Assembly (NCBI RefSeq): GCF_001619985.1
Contig: NW_017264196.1
Span: 124,001 to 188,000, forward strand
DNA length: 64,000 nucleotides
Direction of reading: 5' to 3'
Origin: Xylona heveae TC161
Taxonomy: Eukaryota > Ascomycota > Xylonomycetes > Xylonales > Xylonaceae
Both the position numbers and the translations under genes were made by a program. Below are positions 1 to 10,647 of the stretch, in pieces; positions within the stretch are counted from its first letter, which is position 1; the number at the start of each line of letters is the position of its first letter. The notes under the pieces are model-generated. The model was given only the letters and a program-made list of their open reading frames with translations. It made no database searches and was not told the origin of the DNA.

Positions 1-1
1 G

Positions 2-409
2 GAGCCGTTTGAGACTCTGATCCGGGAAGCGCAAGAGGAGGCATCGTTGCCCGAAGCTTTGGTTCGACAAAAGGCCAAGGCTTGTGGCACTATTACTTAT
101 TTTCACATTCGGGATGAGAGAGCTGGCGGAGAGACCGGGCTGCTGCAGCCGGAGGTTCAATACGTGTACGACCTAGAGCTGGAGGAGGGCGTCCAACCAT
201 CGCCCTCTGACAACGAAGTGGAAACTTTCCATTTGTGGGACCTTGCCAAAGTGCAACATGCCCTCCATGATGGTCAATTTAAGCCAAATTGTGCTTTGGT
301 TCTTTTGGATTTTCTCATTCGCCATGGCATTCTAGATGCTAAGAATGAGAAAGACTATATCCAGATCATTGCACGAATCCACAGACGACTGGAATTTCCA
401 ACAATCTAA
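2..409 (+). CDS. Nudix hydrolase, C-terminal part (5' end outside window)
   Basis: The reading frame is open from base 2, so the gene starts to the left of the window; 135 residues are visible. The first visible residues contain REAQEEA, the second half of a Nudix box (REUXEEXGU), which binds the metal that cleaves nucleoside-diphosphate-linked substrates. The remainder (QYVYDLELEEG, then a FHLWDLAKV segment and a terminal helix) resembles the fungal thiamin-pyrophosphokinase-related Nudix proteins of the yeast YJR142W type, some of which act on damaged thiamine diphosphates. The substrate is inferred only from family resemblance. The stop codon is TAA at 407-409. The gene converges on rpb8, whose stop lies about 200 bp away. 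Confidence 0.75.
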   Translation, partial: EPFETLIREAQEEASLPEALVRQKAKACGTITYFHIRDERAGGETGLLQPEVQYVYDLELEEGVQPSPSDNEVETFHLWDLAKVQHALHDGQFKPNCALVLLDFLIRHGILDAKNEKDYIQIIARIHRRLEFPTI

Positions 410-615
410 TATGCAACATACTCCAAACGCCGGCAGCTTTTGGTTCTTCTGAATATCCTGCAGCAAACTAGCTGTGCGCTGTCAACGACCGGAAACCCGC
501 CATCTTCCAATTTTGGGGCATCTTTCCGACTCCTCTTGTCGGTGCGGGGCGAGTAGACCGTTTGGAATTTTGTTGCTCCGCCCCGCTGATATCTCCATCA
601 AATTTTAGCTCGCGC

Positions 616-1172
616 TCATTTCTTCAGAAGCAGATAGATATAGTCGATGCGGAGTGGTGTAAGCTTCTTGTAAGGCCCCTCCATATAAAGCAATAGACCT
701 CCGAATGATACAAAAACCTTACTGTAAATATCCCATGCGTTAGCCATCCATCCTAAAATAAGACAAAAAATAAAAAGGGGACGGAAACTCCATCGCATTG
801 ATGATCAAGAGAACTTCAAGTCAATGGTATTTCCAAGACGCAAGCATACATGTTTTCTCCTTCCGCTTCCTCGAATCTGTAGATTTTTCCATGGCAGACG
901 TAATCAAACATATCAGCGAGACTAGCTTCCCCTCTTGCTGCCTCCCTCCAGCCCTTTGCGTCATCTTCTGTCCCATCCAGGGAGAGGGTTGACGCGAGTA
1001 CCATTTGCATCTGATCGCCCACAGAGCACGGATAAATCTCCGTATTGACGTCTAGGGTAAACAGAGTATCTCCGCTTGTGGATGTACCAGAAATTCGTGA
1101 AACGCGATCATATTTCTGGGCGTTGATGGAGGTGATTGTGAATGTATCGTCATAGAGTTGCGCATCCGCCAT
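616..1172 (-). CDS. rpb8: DNA-directed RNA polymerases I, II and III subunit RPABC3 (Rpb8)
   Basis: Two exons, complement(850..1172) and complement(616..721), give a 142-residue protein; yeast Rpb8 has 146. The intron (722-849) has donor GTATGC and acceptor TTACAG and joins EGEN to IKVFVSFGG in frame. Family landmarks are the N-terminal MADAQLYDDTFTI, the LTFLD-like segment LFTLDVNTEIYP, SLADMFDYVCHGKIYRFEE and the C-terminal SFGGLLLYMEGPYKKL...YIYLLLKK. Rpb8 is an OB-fold subunit shared by all three nuclear RNA polymerases. The start is the ATG at 1170-1172; the frame is open further upstream, but that stretch (about 70 codons including a phenylalanine run from an oligo-A tract) is unlike the family and is taken as leader. 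The gene is divergent from elp4. Confidence 0.93.
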
Positions 1173-1644
1173 TTCGAAAAAGTTTCCCCTGATTGAAAAT
1201 ATTTCACCCTTTCGTCTTTGATGATAAAGGCTCGAAACGAAAAAAAAAAAAATCCTGCCCGCTTTCTCTATATCCTGACCTCCGCTCAGCTGTTTTGCGA
1301 TCAGCCTTGCAAGATATTTTCGAGAAATACGCGATTCTTCAGTAGTAGCGATCGTTTTCCAGAACTTAATCGTTCCAGTCAATACATTATGTAAGCGGCA
1401 ATCTACTCTTCGGGCGATGAAAGGGCTCCAAAGCGCCAGAAGTGCCCCGCGCTACCAAGGGGGTACCGAGCCCTGCAGAAAGTCTCGAATCCGGTAGCAA
1501 TAACTGCAGCTAAGAAACGTACTCCGATAAAGTAAACATACCAACCCATGTATCGTCCGCGATAAAGATACCCTTCTTAAGCCTCAAAGATACTCTCGGT
1601 CTTCAAAACTTGAATTATCTCTGCCGATTCACAGAATATATGGC
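1173..1644. promoter_or_regulatory. Shared intergenic region of the divergent rpb8 and elp4 genes
   Basis: This is 472 bp between two start codons pointing away from each other, so it must hold both promoters. It includes an oligo-A run near 1240-1251, which could exclude nucleosomes. No TATA box or named factor site could be assigned with confidence. Confidence 0.5.
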
Positions 1645-3062
1645 ATGTCTTTTCGAAAACGGAATATTGTACTACCCAACAACAGCCAAAAGACCCCGAT
1701 CCCGCAACCCATCAATGCTGGCATCGAGGGACAATTACCGCTTCGCGAAGTCCATTCGCCCATCACCACTTCACCTCCCAAGGCGGTCCAGCCCTCTCCA
1801 GGTGTTCGTCCATCTCCTATAGACGGGCGTGCGACTATCTCCACCGGAGCCAGCACGCTTGACAAGCTCCTCGCGGGGCACGCCGGGCTGCCTTTAGGAA
1901 GCTCCCTTCTACTCGAGGAGTCTGGGACCACCGATTTCTCCGGCGCACTTCTGCGGTACTTTGCTGCTGAGGGAGTAGTACAGGGACATCAAGTCCATGT
2001 AGTGGGCGTAGGCGAACAATGGGGTCGAGAATTACCCGGACTTGCTGGCGTGGCGGATGGAAATCCAGACGCGGATATATCACGTAAGGGCAGGCAAGAT
2101 AGGATGAGGATTGCTTGGAGATATGAGCGTCTGGGAGAATTTGGGACGTCGTCGTCGATAAACAGAGGTTGGTTCCCATTTCTTCTTGTTGCCATCAGAT
2201 GAGCCTTTCAAAAAACAAAAAGAGAAAAATAAAAAAAAAATCAATCGAATGACTTGCTGCATGCGATCCTCCTTGCAATGTTTCTTTTCTAATCTTTACA
2301 GGTCCAAACTTCCCCTCAGACCGGGGATTATCCGACGACGGCTCTTTGAACTCAACCACTTCGCAAGCGGCTTTTTGTCATATTTTCGACCTTGCCAAAA
2401 GACTGGAGTATCCTGCAGGATCGGGAATCACGTATATTCCGACGGTCGTGAATGCTTCATCGAGCTCTCCATTTCACGGTATACTTGAAGGAATCGCAAC
2501 GCAGCTTCGATCAGACCACACAGGTCGGATCCATCGAGTAGTGATTCCGAACCTTTTATCTCCAGCACTCTATCCTCCTCATGCTTGTGACCCTACCAAC
2601 CTTCTTCCATTCTTTCACGGCCTCCGCAGCCTTCTTCGGCAATTTTCTACCCAACTTTCCGTAATTATGACCTTAACATTGGATCTTTATCCACGCTCGA
2701 CTGGTCTTGTACGTTGGGCTGAGCTCTTGAACGACGGAGTACTTGAGCTTACCCCATTCCCGCATTTAATGGACTCCCTTTCCACATCGACTGCCACATC
2801 TGGAGGGGCTAATACGCATGAACAACCTCCGCAAGGGTTGCTACATGTTCATCGGCTCCCAATCTTTCATGAGAAAGGAGGCGGTGGTCGCCCAAATGAC
2901 GGAGAAGGCGATCTCGCATTTACTGTGACAAGAAGAAAATTTACAATCAAACCCTTCAGTCTCCCTCCGATGGACGGTGACACAGATGCACAGCAAGGGG
3001 GTGCGACGGCTGTTGGCGAAGGAGGAAACACAAGCAACACAAAAATCAATATCGACTTTTGA
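1645..3062 (+). CDS. elp4: Elongator complex subunit 4 (Elp4/PAXNEB)
   Basis: Two exons, 1645..2167 and 2302..3062, encode 427 residues (yeast Elp4 is 456). The intron donor is GTTGGT and the acceptor TTTACAG; the frame runs through ...INRG|PNFPSD. Family landmarks are the start MSFRKRNIVL, the STLDKLLAGHAGLPLGSSLLLEE segment (a RecA-like fold in which the P-loop is degenerate), MRIAWRYERLGEFG, a second conserved block around FDLAKRLEYP, and HVHRLPIFHEKG followed by the TVTRRKFTIKPFSLPP terminal block. Elp4 forms a hexameric ring with Elp5 and Elp6 in the Elongator complex that modifies wobble uridines in tRNA. The tail is rich in Gly/Asn and is probably disordered. The gene converges on sen34. 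Confidence 0.92.
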
Positions 3063-4193
3063 GATATTTATCTCATTGATCCCGCCGTGGGTTCCCTCTG
3101 AGAAAAGATACTCTTGACAAAATCTGATTGGTCTTGGCGCCGTTCAATCTCATTCATCAGGAGTCTGTCGGTGCTCGGAGTTTGCTGGCCATTGTGTCAA
3201 ATCAGCCATGGTTGCAATCGGCCATTCCAAGGTTGGTCGAGTTTGGGTGGCTATATGTGTCTTTCAAATATGCGCCCGAACCCCTGGGGGGTCGCCGGGC
3301 GTAACGCCAGTTCTGTGGCTTCATTCCATTCTAATCACTACAGATGAAGATAGAGCGAATACGTTGCTGTTATCTTCACGGTCATACCCCCTTCTAAAAT
3401 TAAAATTTTGGCGGGCGACCTTTTGATATCAACTCAAAAACATCGCCATTCTATCTATATACGTGCAGCCATATATATATGGCAAGGATCCTGGGAACGC
3501 AGGAAATGCTCTCTATAGGGAGTATGTCCGTATGCTCGCCATGTCAGAGCTCCTTTGCAAGGCAGGTTTGGCTAGAGGCCCGTTCTATTTGCTAGGAGGC
3601 CACTTTCTAGCATCCCGGGAGCGTTCCTAGGCCCCAGCTCGGAGATTCCTAAAGTACTTAGGTAAAGAAAATATAAATACATAAGTATCTTATCCATTAC
3701 GACTTTCGAGAGGCTTGTTGATTCTGTTCATTCGAAAGAATTCCTCAGGACAAATACTTAGCCATAAGCAGCGCTTAGAACTATCTATGTTGTACCTCTT
3801 TATTACAATGCAACAGTTTAAACCAGACCGCAGCCGAAAGGGCCAGGTCCTCACCCTCTCCAGAAGCTAGCACTTGTAGACAGCAACACTTTGCAACAGG
3901 GATCGATTTATTGATTACGGAGTTGCTTTGGATTTGAACGTGCCAGAAACACCTCAAATTTGCGGCTTTCCGTAAGTCTTTTGATCCATCATTTGATAGA
4001 GGTTGTTAACGATTTGGTTCCATACATTGTGACGACTTTATTTCCAATGCTAAAGAGTTTCTGAAGGTCTTGCAAGGGTATCAATTACGAATCGCTATTC
4101 ATCTACCGCAACCAGAACACCAGAAGGAGCTTGCCGAAGGCGAATCCCAAAAAAAAAAAAGCATAGGATGCTGATGCTAATCGAGGGAATGGA
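3063..4193. other. Intergenic region between convergent elp4 and sen34
   Basis: About 1.1 kb with no supportable gene; it must contain both 3' ends. A perfect short palindrome CCATATATATATGG lies near 3470-3483. The longest open frames lack family features and are not called. Confidence 0.6.
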
Positions 4194-5069
4194 TTACATT
4201 CCACCCCATTCAACACAAAATACTCTGACGTCGGGAGTTGAGGCATGGCCCTTGCAAGCTTGTTCCTCGGTCTCCGCGCCGCCAATCAGGAACCCCTTTT
4301 TCACGCCTGTTCCAAGTCTACCGCCTCCTACAATGTCTAGAAGATCCATTTCTTCGTCCCATGCTCCTCCAACAGCGAGAAAGTGACTGTGAAAGCGCAG
4401 AGGATCACCGGGATATACAAGGTACTGGCATCCAAAACGCAAACCTGGGGAGATAAAGTAGCCTTTTGCATGTAAGAACTCATATAGAGGGTACGAAAAG
4501 GGTACTTTCGGGGGCTTGAGCTCCGTCGGCTGGTCAGTAGGAGGGAGTATCCGCCCGGAAAGCGGTGGTGTTACATTATATACGAGAGGCGCGTCGAAAT
4601 AGGGTAAGCTGTCAATTGCATTATTGGAGAGTGGTTCCTCCTTGGGGGCTGTGGTGTCACAGGGCCCAGAGGTAGGCGGATCCTGGAGACCGAGTCTCTC
4701 CAGGGCTTTATGCTTCCGCTCTTCCGTTCTCTTTTGAACACCACGGCCGGCGATCATGCCTTGGTCACGTAGATCTCGCAAATAATCGTGCTTCACGTGG
4801 TGTGGCAAAAATGCTATCGCATCCTTGTGTAGACTTAGATCATCGACAACGACCGCAGCCCCCTTCTCAAATAGGAGTCGGGCTTCTTCGGGCATCAATT
4901 CCAGGGGCGCGCCCAAGAAGACGTTCTGTTGAGGAATCTGAGGTATGCTCCCGAGAAGAACACCACAGATGTGATGTTCCCGGCGAATATATGTTATCAC
5001 ATCGACATCATGAATAAAATACCGGTTTGCGACGAGCGAGATATGAAATGGCTCAAATTTCGAGGCCAT
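4194..5069 (-). CDS. sen34: tRNA-splicing endonuclease catalytic subunit Sen34
   Basis: A single exon of 291 residues (yeast Sen34 has 275). The C-terminal catalytic domain carries the Tyr-His-Lys triad of this nuclease family: Tyr219 in YPGDPLRF, His227 in FHSHF and Lys258 in VKKGFLIGG. The N-terminal domain (about 1-105) contains RREHHICGVLLGS and GAPLELMPEEARLLFEKG, typical of Sen34, followed by a charged linker with a GRGVQKRTEERKHKALERLG helix. Sen34 cuts the 3' splice site of intron-containing tRNAs within the Sen2-Sen15-Sen34-Sen54 complex. The start was chosen at MASKFEPFHISL (5069); the frame continues 24 codons upstream to another ATG without family resemblance. A neighbouring feature of interest is the intron-bearing tRNA-Gln at 54.7 kb, a natural substrate. 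The promoter faces the AT-rich repeat block. Confidence 0.92.
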   Translation of the reverse strand: MASKFEPFHISLVANRYFIHDVDVITYIRREHHICGVLLGSIPQIPQQNVFLGAPLELMPEEARLLFEKGAAVVVDDLSLHKDAIAFLPHHVKHDYLRDLRDQGMIAGRGVQKRTEERKHKALERLGLQDPPTSGPCDTTAPKEEPLSNNAIDSLPYFDAPLVYNVTPPLSGRILPPTDQPTELKPPKVPFSYPLYEFLHAKGYFISPGLRFGCQYLVYPGDPLRFHSHFLAVGGAWDEEMDLLDIVGGGRLGTGVKKGFLIGGAETEEQACKGHASTPDVRVFCVEWGGM

Positions 5070-5700
5070 CGGAAAGCACTGTTCTAGCACCAGGCAAGTA
5101 CCACTCTCGCATTGTCTCTGCGATAAAATGTTAGCTGACAATGTTCAATGGAACGGTTGTGGCTATGATCGAGGAGAGTTTCAAGGAAGACAGTCATAAA
5201 AATTATTTGGAGATTAACATCGTGCTTCAGGAATAATCCTGAATGTCAGTGGATTGACAGATTGAAAATTTTATTAATCATTGCAGAAAGCATTTCGAGA
5301 ACGAGTTTGAAACTTGGAAGTTTTGACCTACCTTTACATGAAAAGGGTGATGATATTGCAAAAGAAGAAAATGTTAGAGAAAGCGTCTCGTAAAGGAATA
5401 AATTTATAAGCTTACAGTATCTTAGTGGGGGAATTGCTCGCTCGTTTACCTCATCTAGGTCATAACGTAAGTCACAAGCGACCTGAACACCAACCCCCCT
5501 TCAAAAGGCCCAGTCGGCCCTCATATAATACAGTCAATTCGTGTAAAAATGAAGCTCAGTTACTCCGATACAAGGGTGTTTTTTCGTTAAACTGAGACTC
5601 ATTGCTGATTTTCTTGGCAGGACATATAGGTATCCTAAAGTATCTTGACTGGTTGCTTCCAAGCTCACCCATCACTCAATGGACTTTACAAGTCTTCTAA
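5070..5700. promoter_or_regulatory. Upstream region of sen34 and transition to the AT-rich block
   Basis: About 600 bp that must contain the sen34 promoter. Base composition changes from ordinary genic to strongly AT-rich near 5.7 kb. No gene is visible and no specific site is assigned. Confidence 0.5.
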
Positions 5701-5992
5701 CTAGTTGTAATGAGCTGTTCTATTGTACTGTGTAGTGTAGCTGAGAATAAAGATATAAAAATACATAGGACTAAAGCAAAGTAATTAATAATTAAGTCCT
5801 ATATAATGCAAAGTAGAATGCTTACTCTCATAGTAAAGTATTTAATTAATTCTATATAGTGTAGCTATGTTACAGCTAGCTACATGCAGCTAGAGACAGC
5901 TATATACATTTTTTATATATATAGCTATTTTTATTACTTGTAGATGATGGCTGTAAGTTCTGGATAATACATGTAAATAGAAGTTCTACATG

Positions 5993-6260
5993 TGTCAGGG
6001 TATGCCTGACATTAGGTCACGTGATGCCTCTGAATTAAGTGAGCATGTGACCTAAAAAGTGGACCTGAGCAGAACGGGAGGCCGACCACCTGATTTAGAA
6101 GGTGGTTAGCATCTAGAGCAGGTGGTAAATATGCCTCTGCCTAATCAAAGGTAATGCTGTCCTGACCAGATGGCAGAATGATATAATCAACAATTGCAAG
6201 AAGGTCTAGACTTTATAGAAAAAATGTATATAAATGCTATCTTTATAGAACAAGAGAGTA
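5993..6260. repeat. Direct repeat copy A, LTR-like, lightly mutated
   Basis: Begins TGTCAGGGTATGCCTGACA, a near-palindromic 19-mer, and aligns along roughly 260 bp with the copy at 6413. This copy keeps CpG and GC-rich words such as GGTCACGTGATGCC. The TGT start and terminal palindrome suggest an LTR fragment, but no internal coding region lies between the two copies. Confidence 0.7.
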
Positions 6261-6412
6261 GCTCCTTAGTAGTTAGTTTTATACTTTACTATATAGCAAT
6301 ATATTTTATATTGTTCTAAAAAAAATAATAATAATAGACAGGCTAGAAAAAAAAAATAGCTCAATAGGGGCATAAAATAGAGAAAACATCTATAAAACAC
6401 AGAAAGATACAA

Positions 6413-6670
6413 TGTCAAAGTATACATAATATTAGGTTATGTAATACTTTTAAATTAAGCAAGTATATTATCTAAAAAATAGACCTAAGTAAAATGAGAG
6501 GCTAACTACTTGATTTAAAAGATAGTTAGCATCTAGAGTAGGCAGTAAATATACTTTTACTTAATTAAAGATAATGTTATCCTAATTAGATAATAGAATA
6601 ATATAATTAACAATTGTAAGAAGGTCTAGACTTTACAAGAAAAATGTATATAAATACTACCTTTATAAAA
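6413..6670. repeat. Direct repeat copy B, heavily AT-shifted
   Basis: Aligns base for base with the copy at 5993, but almost every C or G differing between them is T or A here: GGTCACGTGATGCC in copy A corresponds to GGTTATGTAATACT. Both strands have been affected. Only about 100-150 bp separate the copies, so this is not an ordinary full-length LTR element. Confidence 0.7.
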
Positions 6671-8206
6671 CTACTATTAAACTTCTAACTCTTAATTTTA
6701 ATATATATATCTTGATATCTTATCTTTTTATAATTTTCACCCCTCTTTTTTTTTTTTTACATTTCATCTTACTTTACTTCTTGCTCTATATTTTATTCTA
6801 TATTTTACTCTTTATCTTGCCTTAATTATTACCTTTTATTAAACAAATTTAATAGTTAATTACATGATAGTCCTTAAATATTACCTTTAAGATGTAGTAG
6901 TTTATGTCAAGGTATCTTGACATGCTATTTTTTTTTTATCAAAGATAATTTTATTACTTAAAATCATTTTTTTATAACTTGTTATAAAGCTTTTCTCTTG
7001 TTTTACTTATTTTAGCATATCTTATTATTGTTATTACTCTTGTTTAGAGCATGTTATTTAGTTATTGTATGTTTTGTTTAGTTTTTTTTTATTCTAGATT
7101 TATTTCTTGCTCTAATAATTTTAGATTAGGGCTTAAATATAGAGCTATATTTTTTATATTATTAGTTTGTAGTAATTTACTAGTATTGAAAATATATTTT
7201 GTACTTTTGTTTGTTTAATCCTATATTTTATGTCATGAAAATTCTAAAATGGTCTACATAATTTGAAAATTTTTTAAAAATGTTATCTAGTAACTAGTAT
7301 AGATATAGTTTTTTTATAATGTCTTTGTTTACTTTATTGTTTATATTTTATATATCTTTTAATCTTGTTTTATTATAGACCTATACATGGTTTGATTTTG
7401 TAATTAAAATGTATGTATTTACTATTTAGAGATAAGTTTATTTATTGTTTAGAGACAAGTTTTTATTTATTTATTTTTATTTCTAGTTATAATAGTTTCT
7501 TTTTTCTTTAACTACTATTTTCTTTTGATTTTTATAGTAACTTTTTATTTATTTTTTGAGAGTAAGTTTTTTGTTTAATTTTTAAAGTAAGTTTTAATTT
7601 GTTTTTCAAGAGCAAGTATTTGTTTAATTTCTAAAAGTGAGTTTTGATTTATTTTCTTTTCTTGTTCTTGTTTACTAACTGTTTTATAAGTTTTTTTATT
7701 ACTATATTTTTTATTCTTTCTTTCTTGATAGTACTATATCTCTTTTTTTAGGTAGCTAGTAGTAGAGACAGAGATATTTTTTACTATTAAAATATATCTA
7801 AAGATCTTGAAACTAATATTAATAAAGAAGGTAGTAAAAATATTAAAGTTTTGCAAGACAATGATTTAGTATATCTAGTATATTTTTAGGAGCAAGACAA
7901 TGAAAACCATCATTCTAGAGGAAAATTTAAAACAATTGCTTTGTTTCTAATTTTACATATAATTTTTGCTCTTATACTAAACATAATTGTATTTAAAGTT
8001 GTAATAGACCTACTTGTTATTATATATTTTATATAATATAAAAAAACTATAAACAAGAATATACTCTTAATTTAGAACCTTGCAGCTACTATTATAAAAG
8101 AGTAATTTATAACAAACTTTTTACTAAAGCATTTCAAAATCTAATCTCTGGTATTACTATTAAATAAATTGCCTGTAGTTACATAGTATCTTTTTTGTTT
8201 TAAACT
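6671..8206. other. Degenerate AT-rich sequence, no gene seen
   Basis: No coding potential is visible. A further TGTCAAGGTATCTTGACA near 6905 matches the palindromic start of the repeat at 5993 but does not extend. The rest is unassigned, low-complexity AT sequence. Confidence 0.5.
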
Positions 8207-8245
8207 CTAATTATTCTCATTTATAATATTATAACTCTTTTTTAC

Positions 8246-8410
8246 TCTAGAGTAATTTTGTTTGTTTCTTGCTCTAGTACTACTTTGTCTAAAACTTGTA
8301 CTATAGTAACTCCTTCTAGCTCTTGCACTAGAGCAATTTCTTCTAGTTTTTATACTCAAGTAGCTTTTTTTAGTTTTTATGCTAGAGTAACTTCTTCTGG
8401 TTTTCATTAT
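8246..8410. repeat. 27-bp minisatellite, about six units
   Basis: Successive units of about 27 bp share the pattern (G)TAxxTTxTTCTAGxTTTTxTACTxxA, differing mostly by transitions. Read on the minus strand, 27 bp corresponds to a nine-residue repeat rich in Ser, Arg and Lys, so the array could be a remnant of a repetitive coding region or a plain minisatellite. It lies inside the AT-rich block. Confidence 0.6.
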
Positions 8411-8699
8411 ATCTTAAATGCTACTAGTTAGTATTTTACAAATATTTTTAAATTTTTAGATATGATTTTATATATCTTTAAAGGTAATACTCTCATTTTA
8501 ATTACTTATATTTTCAAGAGCAATACTTCTAGCTTTGCTATTTATATTATTAAAGGTTGTACTCTTGTTTTTTACCTAAAACATGCTATGAATACTTAGT
8601 ATTGTTTCTGTTTATTTACTTGTTTCTCTGTTATTAACTAAGTAATTTTTTTATTATTATTGTAGTTCTATATATATCTCTATAGATTTTACTAGCATG

Positions 8700-10640
8700 G
8701 ATTGTTATCTAGCTATACTTGAAAAATAGTTACTACCTATAGAGAGGATAAATGTCAAGTTGTTTTAAGTCTTAGAAACAAATTTAGTAGAAATTTACTA
8801 TCTATTATACAAAAAACATTAGATATAGATTGTGTTTGAAAATTATCTCAGGGCCAAGGTACTTCTTATAAAAAAGAAATGTAAGTTGTATAAAAATCTA
8901 GAATATACTCTGGATGCAGAGTAAAAAGCTTAAAAGGTTCTTAAGTAAACTTTGGAGGTAAAGCAAAAGGTAAGAATTATATTAGAATAATATATAAATA
9001 TTTTAAATTACAATATATAGTATGTTTTTAATTACTTAAACTATAAAACTAGAGATTTGTTAGACAAAAATATAGAAATAGTAAATTAATTAACTAGATT
9101 TGATTTTACTTAAGCAATAATTTATTTTTCATTTTTTTTATCTTATTTTTAGGATACTATGAGCTTTAGGCTAGTATTAGTTATTCAAGAGTTTTTCTAG
9201 TATAATTTTAAATAAAAGCATAAATTTTTCTTTCTTAATTTCTTGTTTTTTTTTTATAATATTTATTATATTTTATAAAACTTGTTTTATATGCTAAAAC
9301 TTACTCTTTTTTACTATGTTTTTATATCTTGATTCTTACTTTTTATTAGTATTTTTCAAAGGTTTGCTAAAGTGTGCCTTATAAAATTTTTATAACAATT
9401 TCAGTAAGTAGTATATGTTTCTTGCAAGCTCTTAGATTGTTTCTTTTTTTATTCCTTCATACTCTTTTTATTTGACTAAATATTTAAAATAATTGTTTTT
9501 AAAATAATTATTAAAAATATTACTTACCTTATACTTATTATTTAGAATACTTATTTTCTATAATTATAAAAATTACCTTTATTTAATTGAAAGTTATGCT
9601 AATATATAGGTTCTAGTAGTAGAATATTAAAAATATCATGCAACTTTAGTAATTTATTATATAATGTAGGTATAACAAGTCTATATATATTTCTCTCTAT
9701 TTTTTCTATAATTTTGTATAGTTTAAGATATTTAAAAGTAAGTTTTTTGCTAGACTATTTGAGTTTAAAATTTTTTGTATCTATCTATACTTTATTACTA
9801 ACTTTATATACTTGTAGTTGCTTACCATGATTGTAATAGCAAGTATAAATTTTATTAACTTAAATAAATTTTTAATAGAGATTTACTTATAAGTCTTTAA
9901 GTTTTTTTAAGAGCAAAGTAATATTTTTAGCTTTATACTCATAAAGGTATATTTTTATATCTATTCAAGGATTATAACTATAGTTTATATAAAAAGGCAA
10001 AATATTTATAGTAGTATGTATAGAGTTATTGTAGGTAAATTTTATAGACAAAAGTAAGGTTGTTTATATTTTTTACTCTTTTAAGCAATATATATATATA
10101 TATGCTTTAAAAATTTAATTTTATTATTCTATTTATTTGTCTGTCTAGGTGTAAAACACTCTTAAAAGTTACTTTCTAACTTATAGATAAAAATAAAAAA
10201 ATATCTAGAAATAAAAAGTAAAGGATCTTTTGTCTATAACAATACTATCAGAGATTTCATATAATTATATAACTTTTTATATAAAAATTTGAGTAAGATT
10301 ATATATCTTAATATTTTTTCTTGTTAGTATATAATATAATATTTTGGTAAAATAATTAATAACTACAAAAATGAAGTTATAGAAATTTCCTGATTTATTT
10401 TTACTAGGTAGCAAATTTATAGTAAAATCTATAAATATTTTTGACTAAAAGTAAGTTAAAACAAATAATAAGATAAGATATCTATATTTTTTATACTTGT
10501 ATACTTTGTATTTTTAATAAATTATATAATGTTTATAGTATAATTTTATATCTTAATATACACTAGGCCAGTTGAATAATTAGTAGAGTAGTTTATATGT
10601 TTACTTTATTTCAAAATGTCTTGCAAGTATATTATTATAG
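8700..10640 (-). mobile_element. Eroded LTR-retrotransposon remnant (probable)
   Basis: Weak resemblance to integrase-region words of the Gypsy elements in this window is visible when reading the minus strand around 9.3-10.5 kb, but decay is very strong. It is cut off at 10,648 by the LTR of another Gypsy copy. Treated as an old fossil with many breaks; the family assignment is tentative. Confidence 0.35.
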
Positions 10641-10647
10641 TAGTATC

